45,375 bases of DNA from Lachnospiraceae bacterium (GTDB taxonomy: Bacteria > Bacillota > Clostridia > Lachnospirales > Lachnospiraceae): NCBI GenBank assembly GCA_014804355.1, contig JAAUZY010000037.1:32540-77914 (forward strand), read 5' to 3'. Position numbers and translations under genes: made by a program. The notes below the pieces were generated by a model. It was not told where the DNA came from and ran no database searches. It was given only the letters and a program-made list of their open reading frames with translations. Of the stretch, positions 1 through 9,021 are shown piece after piece (the first letter of the stretch is position 1; each line of letters begins with the position of its first letter).

Positions 1-113
1 TCGCACATTGCTTCCTCTTTATCATATCCCAGACATACTTCCTCAAAATTCGTTGCACGTACCTTGGCATCCTGTTCACGGACGGGTACTTTCTTTAATA
101 CATCTGCTTCCAT
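1..113 (-). CDS. NADPH-dependent glutamate synthase-like / NfnB subunit, N-terminus only
   Basis: Only the first 37 codons are in the window; the rest lies beyond the left edge. The start ATG (113..111) overlaps the TAA stop of the gene at 113..1003 by one base, so the two are translationally coupled. The visible N-terminus (start MEADVLKKVPVREQ, then NFEEVCLGYDKEEA) fits the GltA/NfnB family, where this stretch leads into a cysteine-rich 4Fe-4S segment. In that family the large flavoprotein subunit pairs with a PyrK-like FAD/2Fe-2S subunit to move electrons between ferredoxin, NADH and NADPH, or acts as a glutamate synthase small subunit. The identification rests on this short piece plus the neighbour, so the choice between NfnB and GltA is inference. 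Confidence 0.75.
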   Translation of the reverse strand, partial: MEADVLKKVPVREQDAKVRATNFEEVCLGYDKEEAMC

Positions 114-1003
114 TATTCCTCTCCTCCGCAATTTCCGCATCCGCCATGATGGGTATCACCCTCTTGTGCCTTTAAGAATGCTCTTCCCTCTTTCGTCTTA
201 TAGATCTGCTGGCGCTTCATTGCCTGATCAAAATCTACTTTATGTCCGTCAAATTCCGGACCGTCCACACAGGCAAACTTGACTTCCCCATCCACTGTCA
301 GACGACATGCACCGCACATACCGGTTCCGTCCACCATGATCGGGTTCATACTTACTACCGTGGGCAGATCATATTTCTTAGTCGTAAGACATACGAATTT
401 CATCATGATCATCGGTCCGATAGCTACACATACATCGTAACTCTTGCCTTCCTCCGTGATCAGGTCATCAATCACCTTCGTCACCATGCCGCTTCTGCCA
501 TAAGAGCCGTCATCCGTCGTGATATAGAGATTCCCTGCAACCGCTTTCATCTCTTCTTCCATAATCAGCAGATCTTTCGTCTTTGCGCCTACGATCACAT
601 CTGCCTCTATCCCATGTTCATGAAGCCATTTCACCTGCGGATATACCGGTGCCGTGCCGAGTCCGCCCGCCACAAACAGAATCCTCTTTTGACGCAGACT
701 CTCTATCTCTTCTTCCACAAATTCGGAAGGGCACCCCAGCGGTCCCACAAAATCGTGGAAGCTGTCGCCGGTCTTAAGACTACGCATCATCTCTGTCGCC
801 GCACCTACCACCTGCACTACAATTGTGATTGTCCCCGCCGTCCTGTCATAATCGCATATGGTCAGCGGAATGCGCTCGCTGTCTTCGTCCATTCTGACGA
901 TTACGAACTGTCCCGGTTGACAGGCCTTCGCAACCCGTGGAGCTTCAACGTCCATCAGATAGATGTTCGTCGTAAGTTCTTCAGCTTTCAATATCTTGTA
1001 CAT
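113..1003 (-). CDS. NfnA-like FAD/NAD-binding oxidoreductase subunit (sulfide/dihydroorotate dehydrogenase-like)
   Basis: A 296-residue cytoplasmic flavoprotein of the ferredoxin-NADP reductase/PyrK superfamily. The order is family-typical: an N-terminal beta-barrel FAD domain with RIPLTI near residue 68, an NAD-binding motif GGLGTAPVYPQ in the middle, and a C-terminal [2Fe-2S] site around GMCGACR and a later FACVDGPEF cysteine. An extra Cys/His-rich tail (HHGGCGNCGG) ends the protein. In NfnAB this subunit binds NAD(H), and the complex couples NADH and reduced ferredoxin to NADP reduction. I chose the ATG at 1003 because an AGGAGG sits 8 bases before it; an upstream in-frame ATG at 1075 would add 24 poorly conserved residues and has no good ribosome binding site. 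It overlaps the next gene by 1 base. The alternative is a sulfide-dehydrogenase-like subunit of the same fold. Confidence 0.85.
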   Translation of the reverse strand: MYKILKAEELTTNIYLMDVEAPRVAKACQPGQFVIVRMDEDSERIPLTICDYDRTAGTITIVVQVVGAATEMMRSLKTGDSFHDFVGPLGCPSEFVEEEIESLRQKRILFVAGGLGTAPVYPQVKWLHEHGIEADVIVGAKTKDLLIMEEEMKAVAGNLYITTDDGSYGRSGMVTKVIDDLITEEGKSYDVCVAIGPMIMMKFVCLTTKKYDLPTVVSMNPIMVDGTGMCGACRLTVDGEVKFACVDGPEFDGHKVDFDQAMKRQQIYKTKEGRAFLKAQEGDTHHGGCGNCGGEE

Positions 1004-1111
1004 TGTTACTTTTCCTCCTAAACTGATATCCCTGTTTATCCAATACGCACCCGGATCACATAATATGCCTTCCACTGTATAAATATACAGAATTAAGCAC
1101 GCACCTTATTT

Positions 1112-1140
1112 ATGATAAAAGAACTTCTACGTTTTTGCAA
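1112..1140 (-). promoter_or_regulatory. Sigma-A-type promoter for the nfnA operon
   Basis: On the minus strand, TTGCAA (1140..1135) and TATCAT (1117..1112) are separated by exactly 17 bases. It lies about 110 bases before the nfnA start in the 188-base gap after the zinc-ribbon gene, so nfnAB is probably transcribed on its own. Confidence 0.5.
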
Positions 1141-1191
1141 CTCTTTTCTGTTAATACCAGATTTTAACTCAAATCACCGCATAGAACAGAC

Positions 1192-2643
1192 TTATATGGG
1201 TACTGCCATAAATTCACCCTTATCATCATATCCAAGCTGTGCCGCCTCACCCGTGTAGATCTGAATCAGGAATACCTTATCCGTGCGGCTCAACATCCCC
1301 GTTCCGTCGTCATAATACTCATAGATCGTATAATAGTCATCTGCCCCGCCCACTCTCAGTACAGAACTGAACTGATAGCTAAACGTTCCGCTCTGTCGCT
1401 GATTGTGCCCCGCGGTATCTTCCAGATATCCGTTTTCCACCAGCCGGTCTACAAGATTCGATACTGCCTGAGCGGTAGATATGGCACCCGGCAGCCTTAA
1501 CGTATATGTACGCAGTGTCACTTCACTGGACACGCCCTCATCACTGATATTGACAAATTTAAAGAGCGTCTTTCCCAGCGGCATGGGAATCGGTCCGGTA
1601 TACGGCACACTGTCCGCCGTCGGATCGGATTCGTCTGTCGTATAGTAGATCTTGCATCCCTCTATTCCCTCTACCGCAATCATCCTCGGTTCCGTATACT
1701 CCCCGCTGTAGAGTTCAACCTCCGGAGCATTCGGCACCGGCAGATTAATGATATACTTCTTGCTGACGATCTCGCTTTCTATTCCATAATCATTTACGAA
1801 CAAAGCACTGATCGTATACTCTCCCGTCTCCAGGAATAACGGAGCAGTATAGCTCAAACTGTTCTTCGTTGGCTTCGTGCCGTCCATCGTATAATAGATG
1901 GTTCCGGAAGTATTGGAACTAAGTTTCAAAGGAATGACTTCGGCATAGCTTCCCTCTACATAGCTGAATTCCGGCTCCATGGCCAGATATCCCTGAAACA
2001 TATTGACGATCCCATCCTCCGGACAATTTCGCAGAAGCTCGTTGATCTGAACGTACATCTCCTGATTCGCATAGATCGTCACGATCTTGTTATATGCCTT
2101 CTCCAAATCTTCATATGGAAAATCGCCTCGCTCTATGATCCGATATAGAACCTGAAGCGCCGAATCATTGTCCTGCTGAAGATAATAATAATCTGCTTCC
2201 AGAAAAAGAATCTGTGCCACATCGGGATATTTCACATACGCGGCTTCCAGACAGGCAATCGCCTCACCATAAGACTTATCTGCAGCATATTCCTGCGCCT
2301 TCCTAATCTGATATTCCGCTGTCCTGATATGGTAGGCATACGCACTGTAGGAAAGTACTGCCACCACACATATAAGCACCAGACTGGCAATCACCCAAAT
2401 CTTCCTGCCGTCTTCATCCGAAGCGTTATGCTCCTGTGTCTTCTGCTCTTTACTTTCCCCGTCTTCCTGCGTTCTCTCCTGTGTGTCTTCCCCTTCCTGC
2501 ATCGCTGCAAGTGTGGACAAGGTTTCCGTTATGCTGTTTTCTATCTCCGGCTCAAAATCCGGCACGATTCGAATCTCTTCACCGCATTTCTCGCAGATCA
2601 GATATCCTTCCTTTAACTCATTTCCACAATGGGGACACTTCAT
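1192..2643 (-). CDS. Zinc-ribbon membrane protein with TPR-like region and two chitobiase-C-terminal-like domains
   Basis: A 483-residue protein of unknown role. It begins with a zinc ribbon (C3, C6, C17, C20), followed by an acidic, Glu/Gln-rich linker, a single transmembrane helix at about residues 82-104, and a helical TPR-like part at about 106-215 with repeated Tyr/Ala-rich helices. Two beta-sandwich repeats then follow at about 230-305 and 310-390, each carrying an IYYT(M/T)D-x(4)-PT signature as in the chitobiase/beta-hexosaminidase C-terminal (CHB_HEX_C) family. The rest (about 395-483) is unassigned. The topology suggests a cytoplasmic zinc ribbon and an extracellular beta-domain region. 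It starts 33 bases after folD and may share that transcript, but nothing links it to one-carbon metabolism. The start has AAGGGA about 7 bases upstream. Function is not recognised. Confidence 0.75.
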   Translation of the reverse strand: MKCPHCGNELKEGYLICEKCGEEIRIVPDFEPEIENSITETLSTLAAMQEGEDTQERTQEDGESKEQKTQEHNASDEDGRKIWVIASLVLICVVAVLSYSAYAYHIRTAEYQIRKAQEYAADKSYGEAIACLEAAYVKYPDVAQILFLEADYYYLQQDNDSALQVLYRIIERGDFPYEDLEKAYNKIVTIYANQEMYVQINELLRNCPEDGIVNMFQGYLAMEPEFSYVEGSYAEVIPLKLSSNTSGTIYYTMDGTKPTKNSLSYTAPLFLETGEYTISALFVNDYGIESEIVSKKYIINLPVPNAPEVELYSGEYTEPRMIAVEGIEGCKIYYTTDESDPTADSVPYTGPIPMPLGKTLFKFVNISDEGVSSEVTLRTYTLRLPGAISTAQAVSNLVDRLVENGYLEDTAGHNQRQSGTFSYQFSSVLRVGGADDYYTIYEYYDDGTGMLSRTDKVFLIQIYTGEAAQLGYDDKGEFMAVPI

Positions 2644-2676
2644 AATAGTTCCCTTTCTCTCTCGACCACTGAAAGA

Positions 2677-3519
2677 TTATTGCGCTTTTCCCGCTTCCAC
2701 GCAGTTGTGCATAAGCATTGCTATCGTCATGGGACCCACGCCTCCCGGCACAGGCGTAATGGCGCTGCAAACCGGTGCTACATCGTCATAATCCACATCA
2801 CCGCATAACTTATTATTCTCATTGCGGTGGATGCCTACATCTATTACCACCGCCCCCTCTTTCACATATTCCTTCGTAATCATCTTAGGTCTGCCCACCG
2901 CGACAATCAGAATATCCGCTCTTTTTGTCACTTCCTTCAGATCCTTAGTTCGGGAATGAGCAACCGTTACCGTCCCATTCTCCCGCAGAAGCAGCAATGC
3001 CATAGGTTTCCCCACGATATTGCTTCTTCCGATCACGACACATTCTTTACCGGCAATCTCAATTCCGGAACGTTTCAATAGCTGAATAATACCGGCCGGT
3101 GTGCAGGATACGAAACCGGGCTGACCGATACAGAGTGCTCCGACACTCTGCGGATGGAATCCGTCCACATCCTTCTTCGGATCGATCGCCCGTATCACCT
3201 CGTCTTCGTCAATATGCTTCGGCAGCGGAAGCTGTACGAGAATGCCATTAACTTCTTTCTTCTGATTCAAATCTCTGATCAGCTTAAGCAGTTCCTCCTG
3301 CGTTGTCTCCTCCGGCAGCTCATACGACAGAGAATCAATACCGATATAGGCACACGCCTTTTTCTTATTTCCTACATATACACCGGAGGCCGGATCATTT
3401 CCCACCTGAATCACTGCCAGGCATATATGAATATGCTCTTCTTTCAGTTTTCCGACCTCTGTCTTTAATTCCTCTTTGATCGCCGTAGAGATTGCCTTAC
3501 CGTCTATGATCTGTGGCAT
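2677..3519 (-). CDS. folD: Methylenetetrahydrofolate dehydrogenase / methenyltetrahydrofolate cyclohydrolase
   Basis: FolD interconverts 5,10-methylene-THF and 10-formyl-THF through methenyl-THF, using NAD(P). The 280-residue length is standard. Visible family motifs are YVGNKKKACAYIG with the catalytic lysine, QLPLPKHID, DVDGFHP, the NADP-binding loop VIGRSNIVGKP, and the closing TPVPGGVGPMT. I chose the ATG at 3519 (protein MPQIIDGKAIS) since GGGAGG lies 9 bases before it; the ATG at 3528 directly abuts that same Shine-Dalgarno and would be poorly placed. It lies 26 bases after fhs, so the two form a one-carbon unit supplying formyl- and methylene-THF for purines, thymidylate and possibly acetogenic carbon flow. 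Confidence 0.96.
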   Translation of the reverse strand: MPQIIDGKAISTAIKEELKTEVGKLKEEHIHICLAVIQVGNDPASGVYVGNKKKACAYIGIDSLSYELPEETTQEELLKLIRDLNQKKEVNGILVQLPLPKHIDEDEVIRAIDPKKDVDGFHPQSVGALCIGQPGFVSCTPAGIIQLLKRSGIEIAGKECVVIGRSNIVGKPMALLLLRENGTVTVAHSRTKDLKEVTKRADILIVAVGRPKMITKEYVKEGAVVIDVGIHRNENNKLCGDVDYDDVAPVCSAITPVPGGVGPMTIAMLMHNCVEAGKAQ

Positions 3520-3545
3520 AATCCGCATCCTCCCTTTTTCATATT

Positions 3546-5216
3546 TTAAAATAAACCTGTAATTACTCCGCTCTCATTCACATCAATCTGGTAAGCTGCC
3601 GGGTTCTTAGGAAGTCCGGGCATGGTCATGACCGTTCCGGTCAATGCAACTACAAATCCTGCACCCGCAGCCACATAGACCTCCCGCACATTCATGTTAA
3701 ATCCTACGGGTCTGCCCAGAAGCGCCGGATCGTCTGACAGAGAATACTGCGTCTTCGCCATGCACACCGGCATATCACCGAATCCCATCGCCTGCAGCTT
3801 CTCAAGCTGCCGCTCCGCCGCCGGCGAATAAGACACTCCTCCGGCGCCGTATATCTCTGCTGCAATCGTCTCAATCTTCTCTCTGAGAGACAGGTCATCC
3901 TCATACAGCACCTTAAAATGACTTTCTTTATGCTCCAACGTATCAAGCACCTTCTCAGCAAGTTCTACGCCGCCTGTACCGCCTTTCTCCCAAACCTCGG
4001 AGATTGCGAACTCACAGCCTCTGTCCTGACAGAACTTACGCACATATCCGATCTCCGCCTCCGTATCGGTTACGAAAGAATTGAGTGTAACCACGATCGG
4101 CACGCCGTATTTGTGCAGGTTTTCAATATGTTTCTCAAGATTTACGATTCCTGCCTCCAACGCAATCAGATTTTCCTTGCCAAGATCACTTTTTGCCACC
4201 CCTCCATTGTACTTCAATGCGCGGACCGTGGCAACCAGTACTACCGCATCGGGTTTCAGTCCTGCCATGCGGCATTTGATATCAAAGAATTTCTCCGCAC
4301 CCAGATCAGCACCGAACCCGGCCTCCGTAATAACATAGTCCGCCATCTTAAGCGCTGTCTTCGTGGCACGGATCGAATTGCAGCCGTGCGCAATATTCGC
4401 AAACGGTCCGCCGTGTACCAATGCCGGTGTGTGCTCCAATGTCTGAATCAGATTCGGTTTCATGGCATCTTTCAGTAATGCCGCCATCGCGCCTACCGCT
4501 TTTAAGTCTGATGCCGTCACCGGTCTGCCCTGATAATCATAGGCAACGATGATCTTGCCAAGTCTGTCCTTCAGATCTGTCATATCGGAGGCTAAACAGA
4601 GTATCGCCATAATCTCGGATGCCACTGTAATGACAAAATGATCTTCCCGCACTACGCCGTCCGTCCTGCCGCCGAGCCCGACGATCACATTGCGCAGTGC
4701 CCTGTCATTCATATCCAGACAGCGCTTCCACACGATCTGTCTGGGATCAATATTCAGCTCGTTTCCCTGCTGAATGTGGTTATCCAAAATCGCAGCCAGC
4801 AGATTGTTGGCTGAGGTAATGGCATGAAAATCTCCGGTAAAATGAAGATTCAGATCTTCCATGGGCACTACCTGCGCATATCCCCCGCCTGCGGCGCCGC
4901 CCTTAATCCCGAAACACGGGCCGAGAGACGGTTCTCTGAGGGCAATAACCGCCTTTTTCCCCATCTTTCCGAACGCCTGACCGAGCCCGACGCTTGTGGT
5001 GGTCTTACCCTCTCCGGCGGGCGTGGGATTGATTGCCGTCACGAGAATCAATTTCCCGTCAGGATTATTCTGAATACGTTCTATGTATTCATCCGATATC
5101 TTAGCCTTATATCTGCCGTACAGTTCCAGATCATCCGGTCCGACTCCGATTTGTCCGGCAACATCCGCAATATTCTCAAGAACCGCTTCCTGTGCAATTT
5201 CAATATCTGTTTTCAA
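3546..5216 (-). CDS. fhs: Formate-tetrahydrofolate ligase
   Basis: This enzyme makes 10-formyl-THF from formate, THF and ATP. The 556-residue length matches the family. It carries the P-loop [16 protein letters not shown] near residue 65, [43 protein letters not shown], and a C-terminal [18 protein letters not shown] segment. The start codon reads TTG (5216..5214), preceded by AGGAAA about 9 bases upstream; no in-frame ATG gives the conserved N-terminus, so a TTG start is the best reading. It begins 76 bases after ftsK, and I see neither a terminator nor a THF riboswitch in that gap. folD follows immediately. It would be the entry point for formate into the C1 pool; whether a full Wood-Ljungdahl pathway exists cannot be judged here. 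Confidence 0.97.
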   Translation of the reverse strand: MKTDIEIAQEAVLENIADVAGQIGVGPDDLELYGRYKAKISDEYIERIQNNPDGKLILVTAINPTPAGEGKTTTSVGLGQAFGKMGKKAVIALREPSLGPCFGIKGGAAGGGYAQVVPMEDLNLHFTGDFHAITSANNLLAAILDNHIQQGNELNIDPRQIVWKRCLDMNDRALRNVIVGLGGRTDGVVREDHFVITVASEIMAILCLASDMTDLKDRLGKIIVAYDYQGRPVTASDLKAVGAMAALLKDAMKPNLIQTLEHTPALVHGGPFANIAHGCNSIRATKTALKMADYVITEAGFGADLGAEKFFDIKCRMAGLKPDAVVLVATVRALKYNGGVAKSDLGKENLIALEAGIVNLEKHIENLHKYGVPIVVTLNSFVTDTEAEIGYVRKFCQDRGCEFAISEVWEKGGTGGVELAEKVLDTLEHKESHFKVLYEDDLSLREKIETIAAEIYGAGGVSYSPAAERQLEKLQAMGFGDMPVCMAKTQYSLSDDPALLGRPVGFNMNVREVYVAAGAGFVVALTGTVMTMPGLPKNPAAYQIDVNESGVITGLF

Positions 5217-5292
5217 GCCCGTTTCCTGCCTTTCTGTTTTTCCCGAAATACAAAATGTATGCTTTGCGCCGCCTAGTTTTCTCGTGCGGCTG

Positions 5293-8016
5293 TTATATGG
5301 TTTCCTCTACGAACTGCTCAAACTCCTCCGCCGTCATTACTATTTTACGGGGTTTCGTTCCCTCTTCTTCTCCGACAACACCCGCTTCGCACAGTTGATC
5401 CATAATGCGGGCCGCCCGGTTAAATCCGATTTTGAAGACGCGCTGCAGCATACCGATGGATGCTTTGTCTTTCTCAATAATAAATCTGCCGGCCTCCACA
5501 AAATATTCATCATATTCGGAACTGCCGTCACTTCCCGGCGTTCCGCCGCCGGCACCGCTTCCCATATTTTTGATCTGATTCTCCACATCATCACTGTAAA
5601 CATTGCCTATGGCCTGATTCTTAAGGAAATCTACCACATCCGACACTTCCTTATCCGACACGAAAGCCCCCTGAATGCGGGCCGGTTTCGGATATCCCTG
5701 CGGATAAAAGAGCATGTCGCCTTTCCCTAACAGCTTCTCCGCGCCTACCATATCAAGGATCGTGCGGGAATCCACGCCGCTGGAAACGGCAAACGCCACA
5801 CGGCTGGGCATATTCGCCTTGATCAGACCTGTAATAACGTCTACGGACGGTCTCTGTGTCGCTATGATCAGATGGATTCCGCAGGCTCTCGCTAGCTGAG
5901 CCAGACGACAGATGGATTCTTCCACCTCACCCGGCGATACCATCATCAGATCCGCCAGCTCGTCCACAATGATAAGTATCTGCGGCAGTTTCTCCGGCGC
6001 CTCCGGATCACCTGACGCCTTCATACTCTCCACTTTCTTATTATAACCTTTCAGATCCCTGACGTTGTAATCCGCAAATTTCTTATAGCGATCCGTCATC
6101 TCCGCCACACCCCAGTGAAGGGCTGCAGCCGCTTTCTTCGGATCTGTCACTACGGGAATCAGCAGATGCGGTATGCCGTTATAGACACTGAGCTCCACCA
6201 CCTTCGGATCGACCATGATCATCTTCACATCTTCCGGTTTTGCCTTATATAAAATTCCCATAATAATCGTGTTAATGCAAACCGACTTACCGGACCCGGT
6301 AGCGCCCGCAATAAGCATGTGGGGCATCTTGGCAATATCCGCCACCACGATCTTGCCGCCAATATCCTTACCCACTGCAAAGGCGAGATTTGAATTAAAT
6401 TCTTTAAATTCCTTGGATTCCACCAATTCTCTGAAAGAGACCGCACTGTTCTCTTTGTTCGGAACCTCTATTCCAACAGCTGCCTTACCCGGAATCGGCG
6501 CCTCGATTCGAATATCCGTAGCCGCAAGATTCAGTTTAATATCATCTGAAAGCCCTACGATCTTGCTGACCTTGACACCCTGCTCCGGCTGTAGCTCGTA
6601 GCGCGTGACAGACGGTCCCTGACTGATATCCGTGACGGTTACCCTCACACCGAAAGTATTTAACGTCTGCTGAAGCCTCACAGCAGTCTCTTTTAGCTCC
6701 TTAGCGGAATCTCCGTTTTTCTTGCCGTTGCCTTTCGCTAACAAATTCGTGGACGGAAATTTATACGGTTTTGCAATCTTTGATTCCCCGCCCGCAATCT
6801 GTCTATTGATTTCTCCGCTGTCTGCCGTTCCCGCCACTTCTGCCGGAGCCTCTTTCGTCTGTCCTGCCGCACTCTTATATGCCGCCGGACGTTCTCTTCC
6901 GGCATTCGGCGCCATACTGTTACCAAGCAGCCGTTCCGGTCTGTCAGGCATCGGCGCTTCTTCCTCGTGAACCTCCGGAATTTCGAAATCATCTTCCTGA
7001 TCCGGTTCGTCGACCGCGCCGTGAATTTGAATCTCATCCAGATCGTCCGACTCATTCTCTATATAATGATAGGAATGCGCCTCCCTTACCGGCATGCGAT
7101 TCGATTCCGTCTGCTCATCTTCTTCTGTCATATGTAAAGTAATTTCATGGATATCATCCCTGGTCTTTTCCGTGTTCTCCTTCTCTTTGCCCCTGTCAAG
7201 CGCCGTGTCAACCATAACACCGGTCACCTTTTTATCCATGCGCAGGATTTTCTCGTTCTCTATCTCTTCCTCCCGCTGTCTGCGCTGCTCCTCTGCTCTG
7301 GCGCGCTTCTCTTCCATAGCGATTCGTCTTTCCTGTGCACGTTCCCTGCGGTATGCAGCATCCTCCACAGAACGCTCATACATCCGCCTTCCCTGTCTGG
7401 TTACACCGCCGATAAAGGATTTCTCCGTGACCACCACTATACAAATGATTCCTACTACGAAAATCGCCAGCACCGTGCCTACCATCCCCAGAAATTTATA
7501 GGAAAAATAGGCGAGGGAGCCTGCAATGATGCCTCCGCCGTTTCGGTTCTCACTGCAGCGCAGGTAGATCTCCTTAATCTGATATCCCTCTGCCTGCGCA
7601 AGTTTTGTACCGAGTAACTCACATACCATACTGATCAGCACAAACAATACAATGCCTGCCACCAGTTTTCTGGTTGCAATATCGTTTCCCATATTGGACA
7701 TGCCGAAAGCAATCGCCAGAAAGACGATCACCGGCGCAATATACGCCGTCAGTCCGAAGATACCGAACATCACGCTGCTGACCGCATTGCCGGCCTTGCC
7801 CACGATACCGAAGTTACACAGAAACAGAATGACCGCCAGAGCCAGAAAAATAAGCAGCAGAATCTCATTGCGTATCGCGACATCCATAGGCTGTGCCGCT
7901 CTGCCATCCGTATTTCTTTTTCTCGTCTGCGCCTGTCTGCTTCCACCCGTATTTCTATTTGAAGTTGTCGTTTTTTTCTTTGCGGAAGAACGGTTTCCTC
8001 CCTGACTTGCTGCCAT
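5293..8016 (-). CDS. ftsK: DNA translocase FtsK/SpoIIIE
   Basis: A 907-residue membrane-anchored ATPase that pumps DNA through the closing division or sporulation septum. The N-terminus is basic and Thr/Arg/Gln-rich; transmembrane helices lie within residues ~50-200 (for example [19 protein letters not shown]). A long charged linker (about 210-430, Glu/Arg-rich then acidic) follows. The motor has Walker [10 protein letters not shown], Walker [14 protein letters not shown] and [22 protein letters not shown]. The C-terminal winged-helix gamma domain ([18 protein letters not shown]) is the part that reads orienting DNA sites. An AGGAGG lies 7 bases before the ATG, with a second AGGAGG further upstream. 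It follows a TepA-type gene, the same order as tepA-spoIIIE in Bacillus subtilis. Whether it acts in vegetative division, sporulation or both cannot be told from sequence. Confidence 0.95.
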   Translation of the reverse strand: MAASQGGNRSSAKKKTTTSNRNTGGSRQAQTRKRNTDGRAAQPMDVAIRNEILLLIFLALAVILFLCNFGIVGKAGNAVSSVMFGIFGLTAYIAPVIVFLAIAFGMSNMGNDIATRKLVAGIVLFVLISMVCELLGTKLAQAEGYQIKEIYLRCSENRNGGGIIAGSLAYFSYKFLGMVGTVLAIFVVGIICIVVVTEKSFIGGVTRQGRRMYERSVEDAAYRRERAQERRIAMEEKRARAEEQRRQREEEIENEKILRMDKKVTGVMVDTALDRGKEKENTEKTRDDIHEITLHMTEEDEQTESNRMPVREAHSYHYIENESDDLDEIQIHGAVDEPDQEDDFEIPEVHEEEAPMPDRPERLLGNSMAPNAGRERPAAYKSAAGQTKEAPAEVAGTADSGEINRQIAGGESKIAKPYKFPSTNLLAKGNGKKNGDSAKELKETAVRLQQTLNTFGVRVTVTDISQGPSVTRYELQPEQGVKVSKIVGLSDDIKLNLAATDIRIEAPIPGKAAVGIEVPNKENSAVSFRELVESKEFKEFNSNLAFAVGKDIGGKIVVADIAKMPHMLIAGATGSGKSVCINTIIMGILYKAKPEDVKMIMVDPKVVELSVYNGIPHLLIPVVTDPKKAAAALHWGVAEMTDRYKKFADYNVRDLKGYNKKVESMKASGDPEAPEKLPQILIIVDELADLMMVSPGEVEESICRLAQLARACGIHLIIATQRPSVDVITGLIKANMPSRVAFAVSSGVDSRTILDMVGAEKLLGKGDMLFYPQGYPKPARIQGAFVSDKEVSDVVDFLKNQAIGNVYSDDVENQIKNMGSGAGGGTPGSDGSSEYDEYFVEAGRFIIEKDKASIGMLQRVFKIGFNRAARIMDQLCEAGVVGEEEGTKPRKIVMTAEEFEQFVEETI

Positions 8017-8062
8017 GATAATGCCTCCTGAGCCTACTCCTCCTGATAATACAACTCAATAT

Positions 8063-8091
8063 AGTATAGCATTTTCATTTTCGCTTGTCAT
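8063..8091 (-). promoter_or_regulatory. Promoter for ftsK
   Basis: On the minus strand ATGACA (8091..8086) and TATACT (8068..8063) are 17 bases apart, in the 78-base gap between the ClpP-like gene and ftsK. This would let ftsK be transcribed separately from its upstream neighbour. Confidence 0.55.
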
Positions 8092-8094
8092 CCC

Positions 8095-8883
8095 TTATTT
8101 TGTATCTGCCTTTTTCTTATCTACCATATCGTGGAGCTGTGCGATGGCATCTTTGATTCCGCCCACCTCACATATGATCCCCTCCTGAACCGCTTCATTT
8201 CCCACCAGAATCGTTCCCACGTCCTTCGTCAGCACACCGGTCTCCATCATCAGCTCTTCCAATCTCGATTTGGATATCTTACAGTGTTCACAGACGAATC
8301 CTGTGATTCGATTTTGAATCTGGCGGAAATAATCAAATGTCTGCTGTACACCGATCACCATGCCGTTTAATCGTACCGGATGAATCACCATGGTTCCCGT
8401 AGGCACGATATAGGAATAATCCGTGCTTACGGCAATCGGAACACCTATGGAATGACTGCCGCCCAGCACAAGCGATACCGTCGGTTTGCTAAGCGATGCG
8501 ATCATCTCTGCTATGGCAAGCCCGGCTTCCACATCCCCGCCCATCGTATTGAGCAGGATCAATACACCGTCAATCTCCTTACTGTCTTCGATCGCTGCAA
8601 GCTGCGGCAGAATATGCTCGTATTTGGTTGTCTTGGCCGTGCTGCTTAAGTTATCGTGTCCCTCAATCTCTCCGATGATAGAGATCAAATGGATCTTGTG
8701 ATGTGATTCGTTTTCATCCAATGTGATCTGCCCCACTTCACTGATCCGTTCATCTCTGTGCTTCTCTTTATCCTGTTGTTTTTCCTGATCCTCTCGTTTC
8801 TCATCCTTATTATTTTTGCTTTCTTTATTCTCTTTACTTTCCTTATTTTCCCTGCCGTTATTCTTGTTATCCTTATTTCCCAT
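8095..8883 (-). CDS. TepA-type ClpP-family serine peptidase
   Basis: A 262-residue protein of the ClpP/crotonase fold. The catalytic core starts near residue 75 (HKIHLISIIGEIEGH). The nucleophile motif is GGSHSIGVPIAVS, with the family serine following His, and the catalytic histidine lies in MVIHPVRL. This pattern matches the Bacillus TepA (YmfB) group rather than housekeeping ClpP. The first ~60 residues are an unusual low-complexity extension of Lys, Glu, Asn, Asp and Gln, made of imperfect NKESKE/KEKQQDKE units. The ATG at 8883 (MGNKDN) has GGAGG 6 bases upstream; the adjacent ATG at 8886 is possible, and an upstream ATG at 8985 lacks a binding site. It sits directly before ftsK, as in Bacillus. 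The substrate is unknown. Confidence 0.85.
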   Translation of the reverse strand: MGNKDNKNNGRENKESKENKESKNNKDEKREDQEKQQDKEKHRDERISEVGQITLDENESHHKIHLISIIGEIEGHDNLSSTAKTTKYEHILPQLAAIEDSKEIDGVLILLNTMGGDVEAGLAIAEMIASLSKPTVSLVLGGSHSIGVPIAVSTDYSYIVPTGTMVIHPVRLNGMVIGVQQTFDYFRQIQNRITGFVCEHCKISKSRLEELMMETGVLTKDVGTILVGNEAVQEGIICEVGGIKDAIAQLHDMVDKKKADTK

Positions 8884-8912
8884 CATGAACCTCCGACTAT
8901 TTCCTATAAACT

Positions 8913-8953
8913 TAAAAAGGAGAACCGACGTTGTTATTTCACGTGATTCTCCC
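8913..8953 (-). terminator. Probable intrinsic terminator after the membrane protein gene
   Basis: Read on the minus strand, GGAGAA (8952..8947) pairs with TTCTCC (8924..8919) across a 22-base loop that contains some further pairing, followed by TTTTT. It would end transcription coming from 9022..10596 just before the ClpP-like gene. The long loop keeps this below certainty. Confidence 0.5.
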
Positions 8954-9021
8954 TTAGTTTGCGTTATTCGTGATGATTTATGCATCGAATTTTGTTATAA
9001 AAATATTCTGTCTGACAGATT

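Noticed and set aside
242..1021. 259-codon plus-strand frame antisense to nfnA
   Set aside because: Composition rich in His, Arg and Cys without motifs, and a well-supported gene lies on the opposite strand.
5217..5292. THF riboswitch before fhs
   Set aside because: The 76-base gap shows no conserved riboswitch sequence or strong pairing, and fhs may be read from the ftsK transcript.
9007..9019. 13-base palindrome TCTGTCTGACAGA just after the membrane protein gene
   Set aside because: Too short for a terminator, no T tract, and no nearby promoter it could control; likely chance.
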